Shown here one piece after another: positions 1-5,409 of a stretch of DNA of 5,409 nucleotides. The stretch spans positions 1 through 5,409 of the forward strand of contig JAEKLU010000211.1 in the NCBI GenBank assembly GCA_019509685.1, in the 5' to 3' direction. Position 1 is the first letter of the stretch. Every line of letters starts with the position of its first letter. Source of the stretch: Mesorhizobium sp. GTDB taxonomy: Bacteria > Pseudomonadota > Alphaproteobacteria > Rhizobiales > Rhizobiaceae. Both the position numbers and the translations under genes were made by a program. The notes under the pieces are model-generated. The model had not been told where the DNA came from, made no database searches, and saw only the letters and a program-made list of their open reading frames with translations.

Positions 1-258
1 GACCTGGCGCACGCCGCCGCCGACGGTGAGCGGCATGAAACATTGCTCGGCGGTGCGGGCAACGACATCGAAGATCGTCTCGCGATTGTCGGACGAAGCG
101 GTGATGTCGAGGAAGCAGAGCTCGTCGGCGCCGGCCGCGTCATAGGCCTTGGCTGCCTCGACCGGGTCGCCGGCATCGATGAGATCGACGAAGTTGACGC
201 CCTTGACCACGCGGCCGTTCTTGACGTCGAGGCAAGGGATGACGCGGGCCTTCAGCAT
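1..258 (-). CDS. hisF: Imidazole glycerol phosphate synthase cyclase subunit HisF (5' part; cut by window edge)
   Basis: HisF is the cyclase half of the cytoplasmic HisH-HisF complex. It uses ammonia from HisH to convert PRFAR into imidazole glycerol phosphate and AICAR. Only the first 86 codons are present; the rest lies left of the window. The visible part is a typical HisF (beta/alpha)8-barrel N-terminus: the start reads [15 protein letters not shown], with the first catalytic Asp at D11, a FLDITAS stretch around D51, and the phosphate-binding glycines of TVGGGVR at 80-82. The full-length family is about 250-260 residues, so roughly one third is seen. The ATG (256-258) shares one base with the TGA of the upstream ureohydrolase gene (TGATG) and has a strong GGAAGG ribosome site 6 nt upstream. 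It is the last visible gene of the his operon. Identification is by recognised motifs and is very secure. Confidence 0.97.
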   Translation of the reverse strand, partial: MLKARVIPCLDVKNGRVVKGVNFVDLIDAGDPVEAAKAYDAAGADELCFLDITASSDNRETIFDVVARTAEQCFMPLTVGGGVRQV

Positions 259-1097
259 CACTTGCCTTCCAGGGTCGAAAGCAGGTCGACCACCAACTCG
301 CCGACCAGCGGCGGCACGTCGCCTTTGGGGTCGAAGGCCGGATCGTAGGCGGAGATCGTCAGGCCGGCAATCGAAAGCGGCCCGGCGAGGCCGCACATCG
401 CCATGCGCACCTGCTCGGGCGCCGGTCCGCCCGGCGTGGTGTAGCGGTTGGCCTGCAATTTCTCGGGGTCGTGCACGTCGAGATCGACATGCATGTGCAC
501 GCGCCTGGCGCCGTCGGCTTTCAGCCTTTGCACCGCGCTCTTCCAATCCGGACACTCGGTCCGGATGACCGGCAATTTCTCCAGCAGCTCCTTTTCGGCC
601 GTGTCCAGGTCGCGTGCGTTGACGAGCGCGCAACGCGTGGCATCGATGGCCTTGAAGCCGGGGATACGCGCCGCAATGGACCGCCAGCAGAGGCCAAGCA
701 CGGTCGCCAGCGCCATGCCGTCGAGAAAGCCCGTGGTGGTGGTCTCTGGGGTGTTGAGATCGCCATGCTGGTCGGCCCAGATGATGGCATCGGCGCCTTC
801 GCCGGCCACCGCGCCGGCGGCGGTCAGGCAATTGCCGGCCAGAACGAGCGGAAACCGCTTCTTGTCCTGCGCGATGCGGACCTCGCCCGATACGGCGTTG
901 CAGACCGCGAAGCCGGTGCCGATCTCGCGTTCCTGCTCGTCCTCGACCACCTTGCCGATGTCATGCACCTCGACATCGTGGCCGGCGAGCTTCAGCGCCT
1001 CGGCCAGCCCGCTGGAGATCAGCGCGTCGGGACCCTGGCCGCAACCGCCATGAAAATGGCCGCTGTCGTAGGAGGCCAGGATGATCGAGATGTTCAC
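258..1097 (-). CDS. Divergent ureohydrolase (arginase/agmatinase/formimidoylglutamase superfamily) protein inside the his operon
   Basis: This 279-residue protein has an arginase-like fold judged by motifs. The core segment W107[13 protein letters not shown] matches the arginase DAHxDxN motif (D109, H111, D113). HVDLDVHDP supplies the DxD pair (D205, D207), followed by TTPGG at 220-224. Three usual residues are missing by eye alignment. The GGDHS-type segment reads AGNCLTAAG, with C90 where the first metal-ligand His is expected. The HG catalytic position reads LDGM (D126). The late Glu-x-Asn-Pro reads AYDP (250-253). A GNC variant without the His also occurs in some bacterial arginase-family proteins as I recall, so this may be a subfamily trait rather than decay. 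The reading frame is intact. The GTG start overlaps the hisA stop as GTGA and has GGAGG 7 nt upstream; its TGA shares a base with the hisF ATG. Substrate unknown; arginase activity should not be assumed. Confidence 0.85.
   Translation of the reverse strand: MNISIILASYDSGHFHGGCGQGPDALISSGLAEALKLAGHDVEVHDIGKVVEDEQEREIGTGFAVCNAVSGEVRIAQDKKRFPLVLAGNCLTAAGAVAGEGADAIIWADQHGDLNTPETTTTGFLDGMALATVLGLCWRSIAARIPGFKAIDATRCALVNARDLDTAEKELLEKLPVIRTECPDWKSAVQRLKADGARRVHMHVDLDVHDPEKLQANRYTTPGGPAPEQVRMAMCGLAGPLSIAGLTISAYDPAFDPKGDVPPLVGELVVDLLSTLEGK
265..270 (-). promoter_or_regulatory. Ribosome binding site of hisF
   Basis: GGAAGG on the minus strand lies 6 nt before the hisF ATG, inside the last codons of the ureohydrolase gene. 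With the TGATG overlap it supports reinitiation or coupled translation and fixes the hisF start. Confidence 0.7.
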
Positions 1098-1840
1098 GGT
1101 CTTGCCTCCGCCGTTTCGCCGCGCAGGATCGCCAATGCCTCGGCCGGGTCGATGCGCCCGTCATAAAGCGCCCTGCCGGAGATGGCGCCCTCGAGTTTTT
1201 TGGCATCGGGCATGGTCATGCGCACGATATCGGCGATCGAAGCGAGCCCGCCGGACGCGATCACGGGAATGGACACCGCCTCGGCGAGGTCGATCGTCGA
1301 GTCCCAGTTGATGCCGGTCAGCACCCCGTCACGGTCGATGTCGGTGTAGATGATGGCCGCCACGCCGGCGCCCTCGAACTTCTTCGCCAATTCGACGACG
1401 CCGAGCTCCGAGGCCTCCGCCCAGCCTTCGACCGCGACCTTGCCGCCCTTGGCGTCGATGCCGACGGCGACCTTGCCCGGGAAAGCCTTGCAGGCTTGCT
1501 TCACCAATTCAGGCTCGCGCACCGCGACCGTGCCCAGGATGACGCGCGCCAGGCCGCGATCCAGCCAGTCCTCGATCTGCTCAAGCGTGCGGATGCCGCC
1601 GCCGAGCTGCACCGGGTTCTTCGTTGCCTTGAGGATGGCGCCAACGGCCGCGGAGTTGACGCTCTGGCCCTTGAAGGCCCCGTTGAGGTCGACGACGTGC
1701 AGCCACTTGAAGCCCTGGTCCTCGAAGGCTTTCGCCTGCGCCGCCGGGTCATCGTTGTAGATGGTGGCGGTGGCCATGTCGCCATGCTTCAGGCGCACGC
1801 ATTTGCCGTCCTTGAGATCTATTGCCGGAAACAGGATCAC
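1094..1840 (-). CDS. hisA: Phosphoribosylformimino-AICAR phosphate isomerase HisA (ProFAR isomerase)
   Basis: HisA catalyses the Amadori rearrangement of ProFAR to PRFAR, the step just before the HisHF reaction, in the cytoplasm. The 248-residue product has the expected family length and (beta/alpha)8-barrel landmarks. The N-terminus is [16 protein letters not shown] with catalytic D8. QLGGGIRT at 78-85 and ASGG at 195-198 are the phosphate-binding loops. D129 in GIDAKGG is the second catalytic Asp, and [11 protein letters not shown] lies at 166-176. The start is GTG at 1838-1840, chosen because it begins exactly at the conserved ILFPAIDL strand, has GGAGG 8 nt upstream, and lies 2 nt after the hisH stop. 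The same frame stays open upstream for 160 codons across hisH, but that stretch has no HisA-like sequence. The stop overlaps the next gene by 4 nt (GTGA). Confidence 0.97.
   Translation of the reverse strand: MILFPAIDLKDGKCVRLKHGDMATATIYNDDPAAQAKAFEDQGFKWLHVVDLNGAFKGQSVNSAAVGAILKATKNPVQLGGGIRTLEQIEDWLDRGLARVILGTVAVREPELVKQACKAFPGKVAVGIDAKGGKVAVEGWAEASELGVVELAKKFEGAGVAAIIYTDIDRDGVLTGINWDSTIDLAEAVSIPVIASGGLASIADIVRMTMPDAKKLEGAISGRALYDGRIDPAEALAILRGETAEARP
1105..1109 (-). promoter_or_regulatory. Ribosome binding site for the GTG-started ureohydrolase gene
   Basis: A perfect GGAGG on the minus strand ends 7 nt before the GTG at 1095-1097, within the hisA 3' end. It decides this non-ATG start and indicates that the gene is actively translated. 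Confidence 0.7.
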
Positions 1841-1842
1841 GG

Positions 1843-2493
1843 TCAGGGCCTCCAGCGCAGGAAGTTGGTGATCAGCGCCAGCCCGAGCGTCTGGCTTTTT
1901 TCCGGATGGAACTGCGTGCCGGCAAGGTTGTCGCGGGCAACGGCCGCTGTCACCGGGCCGCCATAGTCGGTTGTCGCCAGCACTTCGCCGGGGTTTTTCG
2001 CGTCCAGATGATAGGAATGGACGAAATAGGCATGCAGCCCCTTCGGGCCGGTCTCGATGCCGGAAAACAGCGGATGTTTTCGCGCAAGCTCGACCGTGTT
2101 CCAGCCGATCTGCGGGATCTTCAACGCCGGATCGGAGGGCTGGATCTCCTTGACGTCCCCGGCGATCCAGCCGAGCCCGTTGGTAACGGTCTTTTCCAGT
2201 CCGCGCTCGGACATCAATTGCATGCCGACGCAGATGCCGAGGAAGGGCCGGCCCTTGGCAAGCGCGACCTCCTCGACCGCTTCCCACATGCCGGCAACGG
2301 CGTGCAGGCCAGCCGCGCAATCGGCATAAGCACCGACGCCGGGCAGCACGATGCGGTCGGCGCCGCGTACCCGTTCCGCGTCGGCCGTCAGCTCGATCGT
2401 TGCGGCGATGCCGGCCTCGTGCGCGGCGCGCTCGAAGGCCTTGGTGGCCGAGCGCAGATTGCCCGAGCCGTAGTCGATGATCGCTACCCGCAT
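1843..2493 (-). CDS. hisH: Imidazole glycerol phosphate synthase glutaminase subunit HisH
   Basis: HisH is the class I glutamine amidotransferase that hydrolyses glutamine and channels ammonia to HisF. The 216-residue protein is full length. It starts [13 protein letters not shown], carries the oxyanion-side PGVGAYADC loop at about 51-59, the nucleophile C88 in GICVGMQ, and the remaining triad H196 and E198 in TQFHPEKS near the C-terminus. The ATG at 2491-2493 begins the conserved first strand. It is 1 nt after the stop of the DUF2628 gene (TAAGATG), and only a weak GGGAC-like ribosome site is visible 9 nt upstream, so translation probably depends on coupling to the upstream gene. hisA follows 2 nt downstream, while its partner hisF is two genes away, beyond hisA and the ureohydrolase. 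Confidence 0.97.
   Translation of the reverse strand: MRVAIIDYGSGNLRSATKAFERAAHEAGIAATIELTADAERVRGADRIVLPGVGAYADCAAGLHAVAGMWEAVEEVALAKGRPFLGICVGMQLMSERGLEKTVTNGLGWIAGDVKEIQPSDPALKIPQIGWNTVELARKHPLFSGIETGPKGLHAYFVHSYHLDAKNPGEVLATTDYGGPVTAAVARDNLAGTQFHPEKSQTLGLALITNFLRWRP
1849..1853 (-). promoter_or_regulatory. Ribosome binding site for the GTG-started hisA
   Basis: GGAGG on the minus strand lies 8 nt before the GTG at 1838-1840, inside the last codons of hisH. It supports the GTG as the hisA start over any start in the long open extension upstream. Confidence 0.7.
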
Positions 2494-2494
2494 C

Positions 2495-2971
2495 TTAAGG
2501 GCGTCCCGGCGTATGGGTCAGCCCCAGCGCCATGCCGGTCTGGGCGGTGCGCGCCAGCGCCGCGTCGGGCACGATGCGCGGCAGCGGCGCCGGTTCGTCG
2601 CCGTCTTCGTCGACCTCGAATGCATGGCGCGTCTCGGCATCGCCGAAATTATCGGCCTCGACCACGCCCCATTCGCGCCAGCCGCGGCGGCGCAGCGCTG
2701 AAATCCGCAGCCCCTGGCCTTCGAAGCCGACATAGAGCGAGACGAGCAGCGACAACATCGACCCCGCCCATTCCAGCCCCAGTTTCCGGCCGAGCACCGA
2801 CAGGATCGCCATTGTGATGAACGTGAGCCCGGCCTCGATCCACAGCCGGTTCCAGGCAAGCCAAAGCGGCGCTACCAGGAGACCGAGCCAGGTGAAGCCG
2901 TCGCGCACGAAGGCTGTCTCCTCGGTCTTCGCGCTGCCTGCCGGCGGCTCCATCACGACATAGATGGCCAT
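2495..2971 (-). CDS. DUF2628-type small membrane protein in the his operon
   Basis: The product has 158 residues and unknown function. From memory of the family it resembles DUF2628 proteins found near hisB and hisH in rhizobia; this was not checked by search. It has a short soluble N-terminus ([11 protein letters not shown]) and then three hydrophobic segments at about 26-40, 43-60 and 67-84. The first is rich in Trp ([15 protein letters not shown]), as is typical of the family. A basic, Trp-containing stretch (RRRGWREWG, 94-102) follows, then an acidic, proline-containing cytoplasm-like tail from about 107 to the end. There is no signal peptide. The ATG is 4 nt after the hisB TAG, with AAAGGAT just upstream inside hisB; the stop is 1 nt before hisH. 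It must be co-transcribed with the his genes, but nothing in the sequence indicates an enzymatic role. Confidence 0.88.
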   Translation of the reverse strand: MAIYVVMEPPAGSAKTEETAFVRDGFTWLGLLVAPLWLAWNRLWIEAGLTFITMAILSVLGRKLGLEWAGSMLSLLVSLYVGFEGQGLRISALRRRGWREWGVVEADNFGDAETRHAFEVDEDGDEPAPLPRIVPDAALARTAQTGMALGLTHTPGRP

Positions 2972-2975
2972 AGGG

Positions 2976-3572
2976 CTATCCTTTCAGGGATCCCTTGGTG
3001 GAAGGCACCGCGTCCGGCTGGCGCGGATCGGGTTCCAGCGCCGCGCGCAACACCCGCGCCACCGCCTTGAAGCAGGTTTCGGCGATGTGATGGTTGTTGG
3101 CGCCGTAGTGGTTGGTGACATGCAGCGTGATGCCGGCATTCTGCGCCAGCGCCTGGAAGAACTCGCGCACCAGTTCGGTGTCGAACGTGCCGACCTTCGG
3201 CGACGAGAAGGAAACATTCCAGACCAGGAAGGGTCGGCCCGAAACGTCGATCGCCGCCCTGGTCAGGGTTTCGTCCATGGCAAGGTCAATCGAGGCGTAG
3301 CGCATGATGCCGCGCCGCTCGCCCAGCGCCTTGCTCAGCGCCTGGCCGATCGCGATGCCGGTATCCTCGACCGTGTGGTGGTCGTCGATGTGCAGATCGC
3401 CCTTGGCCTTCACCGTCATGTCGATCAGCGAATGCCGCGACAGCTGGTCGAGCATATGGTCGAAGAAGCCGACGCCGGTCGAAACGTCGGATTTGCCGGT
3501 ACCGTCGACATGCAAGGAAACCGCAATCTCGGTTTCCTTGGTCTTGCGGCTGACGTCGGCGGAACGCGGCAT
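2976..3572 (-). CDS. hisB: Imidazoleglycerol-phosphate dehydratase HisB (monofunctional)
   Basis: HisB dehydrates imidazole glycerol phosphate to imidazole-acetol phosphate, the step after HisHF. The 198-residue protein is the monofunctional dehydratase, without the HAD histidinol-phosphatase domain of the enteric fusion. The two metal-binding repeats are clear: [13 protein letters not shown] (36-48) with [10 protein letters not shown] (63-72), and [17 protein letters not shown] (154-170), giving the expected His/Glu ligands for the Mn site of the 24-mer. The ATG at 3570-3572 was chosen because it has AAGGA 7 nt upstream and gives the usual family length. An in-frame ATG at 3713 would add 47 residues of non-conserved, proline/basic-rich sequence. 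The stop is TAG. It is the first gene of the leftward operon and is divergent from hslV across a 215-nt gap. Confidence 0.97.
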   Translation of the reverse strand: MPRSADVSRKTKETEIAVSLHVDGTGKSDVSTGVGFFDHMLDQLSRHSLIDMTVKAKGDLHIDDHHTVEDTGIAIGQALSKALGERRGIMRYASIDLAMDETLTRAAIDVSGRPFLVWNVSFSSPKVGTFDTELVREFFQALAQNAGITLHVTNHYGANNHHIAETCFKAVARVLRAALEPDPRQPDAVPSTKGSLKG

Positions 3573-3579
3573 CGCTTTG

Positions 3580-3584
3580 TCCTT
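3580..3584 (-). promoter_or_regulatory. Ribosome binding site of hisB
   Basis: AAGGA on the minus strand lies 7 nt before the ATG at 3572. It selects this start over the in-frame ATG at 3713. Confidence 0.65.
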
Positions 3585-3592
3585 GCTGCCTT

Positions 3593-3623
3593 GCCCAGGG
3601 GCCTGGGCTTGAAAACGAAAGCC
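3593..3623 (-). promoter_or_regulatory. Overlapping inverted repeats in the hisB leader
   Basis: Two inverted repeats overlap here. One is GCCCAGG (3593-3599) and CCTGGGC (3602-3608) around a 2-nt centre: 7-bp arms, or a 6-bp stem with a 4-nt loop as RNA. The other is GGCTT (3606-3610) and AAGCC (3619-3623) around 8 nt. They share bases 3606-3608, so in the hisB leader RNA they would be mutually exclusive. The first ends 9 nt from the hisB ribosome site. No T-run follows, so this is not an intrinsic terminator. It may be a protein operator or a leader structure; function is unproven. Confidence 0.35.
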
Positions 3624-3666
3624 TTCTATCAGCATGATCCGGCGATTGCCAGTTGCCAATCCGATC

Positions 3667-3696
3667 GTTATCGGGCTTGGCCGGGGCGGTTTGCAA
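3667..3696 (-). promoter_or_regulatory. Candidate sigma70-type promoter of the his operon
   Basis: On the minus strand TTGCAA (3691-3696) is followed after 18 nt by GATAAC (3667-3672), which matches four of six bases of TATAAT. Transcription would start near 3660, giving a leader of roughly 90 nt before hisB that includes the inverted repeats at 3593-3623. The short dyad CCGAT/ATCGG overlaps the -10 element. Found by eye only, and alphaproteobacterial promoters are poorly conserved, so confidence is low. Confidence 0.3.
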
Positions 3697-3719
3697 TCAC
3701 TTGCCCTATGCATACATAT
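3691..3719 (+). promoter_or_regulatory. Candidate promoter of hslV (weak)
   Basis: The same self-complementary TTGCAA (3691-3696) read rightward is followed after 16-17 nt by TACATA/ACATAT (3713-3719) in the AT-rich patch. That would place the start near 3726 and give a leader of about 60 nt. hslV is a heat-shock gene in other bacteria, but no good RpoH-type CTTG plus CCTAT/CCCAT pair at correct spacing was found. CTTGGC at 3676 and CCTATG at 3705 are 23 nt apart, which is too far. Confidence 0.22.
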
Positions 3720-3776
3720 GGCCGATCAAAGTCACTCGTACCGCGCCAATCGCCTTTTCAAGGGATAGCGCGCATC

Positions 3777-3780
3777 GGAG
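3777..3780 (+). promoter_or_regulatory. Ribosome binding site of hslV
   Basis: GGAG lies 7 nt before the ATG at 3788. The alternative in-frame ATG at 3806 (M7) has no purine-rich site at suitable spacing, so the longer start, with a nine-residue propeptide, is preferred. Confidence 0.6.
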
Positions 3781-3787
3781 CCCGTAA

Positions 3788-4339
3788 ATGTCGAATGAAC
3801 TTACCATGCACGCCACGACCATCGTCACCGTGCGCAAGGGCAACAAGGTTGTGATCGCCGGCGACGGCCAGGTCAGCCTTGGCCAGACCATCATGAAGGG
3901 CAACGCCCGCAAGGTGCGCCGCATCGGCAAGGGCGGCAGCGTCATTGCCGGTTTCGCCGGCGCCACAGCCGATGCCTTCACCCTGTTGGAACGCCTCGAA
4001 GCCAAGCTCGAGCAATTTCCTGACCAGTTGACGCGCGCCTGCGTCGAGCTCGCCAAGGATTGGCGCACCGACCGCTACCTGCGCCGCCTGGAAGCCATGA
4101 TGCTGGTCGCCGACAAGTCGGTGTCGCTGGCGCTGACCGGCAATGGCGACGTGCTTGAGCCGGAATATGGCGTCATGGCCATCGGGTCCGGCGGCAATTA
4201 CGCGCTGGCCGCGGCCCGCGCCTTGATGGACACCGACAAGGATGCCGAGGAGATCGCCCGCAAGGCGATGCAGATCGCGTCCGATATCTGCGTCTACACC
4301 AACAATAATTTCGTCGTCGAAACGCTCGACGCCGCTTGA
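3788..4339 (+). CDS. hslV: ATP-dependent protease HslUV (ClpYQ) peptidase subunit HslV
   Basis: HslV is the proteasome-like Thr peptidase that stacks as two hexameric rings and degrades proteins unfolded by the HslU ATPase in the cytoplasm. The 183-residue product contains the catalytic Thr in [13 protein letters not shown]10 becomes residue 1 after removal of the propeptide, and D26 and K42 then fall at mature positions 17 and 33 as required. [40 protein letters not shown] and [14 protein letters not shown] are further family signatures. The propeptide is nine residues (MSNELTMHA) rather than the single Met of E. coli, so autoprocessing is implied. The ATG has GGAG 7 nt upstream. The stop lies at the head of the following GNAT gene, whose ATG is 24 nt downstream. 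hslU is not in the window. Confidence 0.97.
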   Translation: MSNELTMHATTIVTVRKGNKVVIAGDGQVSLGQTIMKGNARKVRRIGKGGSVIAGFAGATADAFTLLERLEAKLEQFPDQLTRACVELAKDWRTDRYLRRLEAMMLVADKSVSLALTGNGDVLEPEYGVMAIGSGGNYALAAARALMDTDKDAEEIARKAMQIASDICVYTNNNFVVETLDAA

Positions 4340-4350
4340 GGGCCGTGATC

Positions 4351-4354
4351 AGGG
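4351..4354 (+). promoter_or_regulatory. Ribosome binding site deciding the GNAT start
   Basis: AGGG lies 8 nt before the ATG at 4363. An in-frame TTG at 4336 overlaps the hslV stop (TTGA) and could in principle be used, but it would add nine non-conserved residues. Confidence 0.5.
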
Positions 4355-4362
4355 AAAAGATC

Positions 4363-4902
4363 ATGGTCGACCAGGAAACTAGCTACGATTTCCGGCCGGT
4401 TACCGAAAAAGACCTGCCGTTGATCGACGGCTGGCTCAGAGAGCCGCATGTGGCGCAATGGTGGGACGATCCGGAAAAGGAGATCGCCGAAATCCGCGAG
4501 CATATGCACTCGGTGTCGGTGGAGCCGTTGATCGTCGAGCTCGACGGCAGGCCGATCGCCTATCTGCAGAGTTATGATCCGCATATGGAAGACGATCATC
4601 CTTATGCCGACCAGCCTTTCGGCACACTCGGCATCGATCTGTCGATCGGGCCGCCGGAGCTGGTCGGCGTTGGCCATGGCTCGGCCATCGCGCGGCAGTT
4701 CGTCGACGAGCTTTTCGAGGAAGGCGCGCCGCGCGTCATCATCGATCCGAATCCAAACAACGCCCGCGCCATCCGTGCCTATGAGAAGGCCGGCTTCAGG
4801 CCGATCGGGCGCAGGCAATCGCAATATGGGGACGTCGTGCTGATGGCCATCGACGCGGACACGAGCGACGCGCTGCGCGCGCGCTTAGACGAGGGGGAAT
4901 GA
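4363..4902 (+). CDS. GNAT acetyltransferase of the AAC(6')-I-like (AacA4-type) group
   Basis: This 179-residue protein would transfer an acetyl group from acetyl-CoA to an amine on a small molecule or protein; the substrate is unknown. Its architecture resembles AAC(6')-Ib along its length. [16 protein letters not shown] (10-25) is followed by EPHVAQWW (27-34), matching the WLxxxHxxxWW opening. [10 protein letters not shown] (64-73) matches the family's IGYAQSY strand. [17 protein letters not shown] (90-106) corresponds to the GIDQSL region with catalytic Asp (here D92) and the acetyl-CoA pyrophosphate loop (VGVGHGSA). [18 protein letters not shown] (128-145) is the classic C-terminal GNAT motif. 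An acidic loop [11 protein letters not shown] (75-85) sits where the aminoglycoside enzyme binds its cationic substrate. The context is chromosomal, with no mobile element nearby, so a housekeeping role is more likely than acquired resistance. It lies 4 nt before the DUF2585 gene. Confidence 0.9.
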   Translation: MVDQETSYDFRPVTEKDLPLIDGWLREPHVAQWWDDPEKEIAEIREHMHSVSVEPLIVELDGRPIAYLQSYDPHMEDDHPYADQPFGTLGIDLSIGPPELVGVGHGSAIARQFVDELFEEGAPRVIIDPNPNNARAIRAYEKAGFRPIGRRQSQYGDVVLMAIDADTSDALRARLDEGE

Positions 4903-4906
4903 ACGG

Positions 4907-5409
4907 ATGACCGAAGAAGACAAGACGCTGTCGGCCTATGAAGACAGCTGGCGCATGGGTCTGCTGTTCGTGCTGGCGCTGGTCATCGTCCAGGCAGGCG
5001 CGCTCTATCTCATGGGCCATCCGCCGATCTGCACCTGCGGCTACGTCAAGCTCTGGCATGGCGTGGTCAACAGCTCGGAGAATTCCCAGCACATCGCCGA
5101 CTGGTACACCTTCTCGCACATCATCCACGGCTTCCTGTTCTATGCGCTGGTGCGGTTCCTGTTCCCGCGTTCGCCGATCGGGCTGAGGCTGGCCTTCGCC
5201 GTCCTGATCGAAGGCGGCTGGGAGCTCCTGGAGAACAGCCCCTTCATCATCGACCGCTACCGTTCCGGCACGATCGCGCTCAGCTACTATGGCGATTCGA
5301 TCATCAACTCGGTGTCCGACACGCTGTTCATGGCGCTGGGATTTGTGATGGCCAGAAAGCTACCTATATGGGTGATCGTGGCCCTGGCGCTCATCTTCGA
5401 GCTCGGCAC
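4907..5409 (+). CDS. DUF2585 / UPF0314 family multi-pass membrane protein (3' end outside window)
   Basis: The frame is open from the ATG at 4907 to the window edge (167 codons plus two bases) without a stop; recalled family members are somewhat longer, so only the C-terminus is missing. The function is unknown. A hydrophilic N-terminus (1-15) precedes a membrane segment at about 17-36. The signature [14 protein letters not shown] (39-52), [20 protein letters not shown] (56-75) and [14 protein letters not shown] (100-113) matches UPF0314 as I remember it. Further hydrophobic stretches lie at about 73-87, 132-149 and 152-167. Clustered polar residues near the membrane (C42, C44, H51, H62, D65, H71, H74, E102, E106, E109, D130, D138) suggest a metal or active site, which is inference. 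The ATG is 4 nt after the GNAT stop, with GAGGGGGA about 9 nt upstream inside the GNAT gene, so the two are probably co-transcribed. Confidence 0.9.
   Translation, partial: MTEEDKTLSAYEDSWRMGLLFVLALVIVQAGALYLMGHPPICTCGYVKLWHGVVNSSENSQHIADWYTFSHIIHGFLFYALVRFLFPRSPIGLRLAFAVLIEGGWELLENSPFIIDRYRSGTIALSYYGDSIINSVSDTLFMALGFVMARKLPIWVIVALALIFELG

Larger units (their letters stand above)
3573..3787. other. Divergent hisB-hslV intergenic region
   Basis: This 215-nt gap must hold the 5' control regions of both the leftward his operon and the rightward hslV cluster. It is visibly more AT-rich around 3691-3720 than the flanking genes. It includes a short inverted repeat CCGAT-CGTT-ATCGG (3661-3674) and two tandem TTGCCA copies at about 3647-3658. 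No convincing small ORF, His-codon-rich leader peptide, tRNA or intrinsic terminator was seen. Confidence 0.6.

Noticed and set aside
471..1166. Rightward open frame opposite the ureohydrolase gene
   Set aside because: The sense strand carries clear ureohydrolase motifs and coupled gene junctions; the antisense frame shows no known motif.
1841..2320. In-frame open extension upstream of hisA, about 160 codons across hisH
   Set aside because: It has no HisA-like sequence, lies wholly in an alternative frame of a clear hisH, and the GTG at 1840 has a good ribosome site and the conserved N-terminus.
1822..2817. Long rightward open frame (331 codons) opposite hisH and the DUF2628 gene
   Set aside because: Arg/Gly/Ala-rich composition typical of antisense frames in GC-rich DNA; no recognisable domain, and it covers well-supported genes.
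3593..3608. Intrinsic terminator at the GCCCAGG/CCTGGGC dyad
   Set aside because: No U-tract follows on either strand, and it lies upstream of hisB in a divergent region rather than at a gene end.
3676..3710. RpoH heat-shock promoter for hslV (CTTGGC ... CCTATG)
   Set aside because: The two elements are separated by 23 nt, outside the usual spacing; no better pair was found by eye.
3573..3713. Longer HisB start at 3713 (47 extra residues)
   Set aside because: The extension is proline/basic-rich and not HisB-like; the ATG at 3572 has AAGGA at 7 nt and gives the normal family length.
3573..3713. Histidine attenuator leader peptide
   Set aside because: The short frames upstream of hisB contain no run of His codons, so classical ribosome-mediated his attenuation is not supported.
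2964..3854. Rightward open frame (296 codons) opposite hisB, running through the intergenic region into hslV
   Set aside because: It mirrors hisB codons (DHHTVED read in antisense) and ends out of frame inside hslV; it is a shadow frame.
4336..4362. TTG start for the GNAT gene overlapping the hslV stop
   Set aside because: It is possible, but the ATG at 4363 has AGGG at 8 nt and the extra nine residues do not look conserved.

Overview
The window is ordinary-looking, GC-rich chromosomal DNA from an alphaproteobacterium, most probably a rhizobial Hyphomicrobiales species close to Mesorhizobium. The basis is recalled sequence resemblance (HslV, HisB, the DUF2585/UPF0314 protein) and the head-to-head hisB/hslV layout with small DUF proteins in between. 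No search was run, so the genus is an inference. There are no rRNA or tRNA genes, insertion sequences, CRISPR arrays or phage genes. Both gene clusters run off the ends of the window.

Left part (1-3572, minus strand): a tightly packed histidine biosynthesis operon read right to left: hisB, a DUF2628-type membrane protein, hisH, hisA, a divergent ureohydrolase (arginase-fold) protein, and hisF (5' end only, 86 codons). Junctions are +4, +1, +2, -4 and -1 nt, so the set is almost certainly one transcript with translational coupling. HisA, HisH/HisF and HisB catalyse consecutive steps from ProFAR to imidazole-acetol phosphate. The two extra genes are not classical histidine enzymes.

Middle (3573-3787): a 215-nt divergent intergenic region. 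It holds weak sigma70-like promoter candidates sharing one self-complementary TTGCAA hexamer, and a pair of overlapping inverted repeats just upstream of the hisB ribosome binding site.

Right part (3788-5409, plus strand): hslV (peptidase of the HslUV/ClpYQ protease), a GNAT acetyltransferase resembling AAC(6')-I aminoglycoside acetyltransferases, and a DUF2585/UPF0314 multi-pass membrane protein that is cut by the window end. The partner ATPase gene hslU is not in the window; it may follow further right, but that is inference.

The most interesting item is the ureohydrolase-like gene between hisA and hisF. It keeps the Asp-x-His-x-x-x-Asp-type and Asp-x-Asp metal motifs of arginases but lacks the first metal-ligand His, the HG-motif catalytic His and the late Glu. 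It is embedded in a pathway whose intermediates (ProFAR/PRFAR) carry a formimino group, the kind of C-N group this superfamily can hydrolyse.
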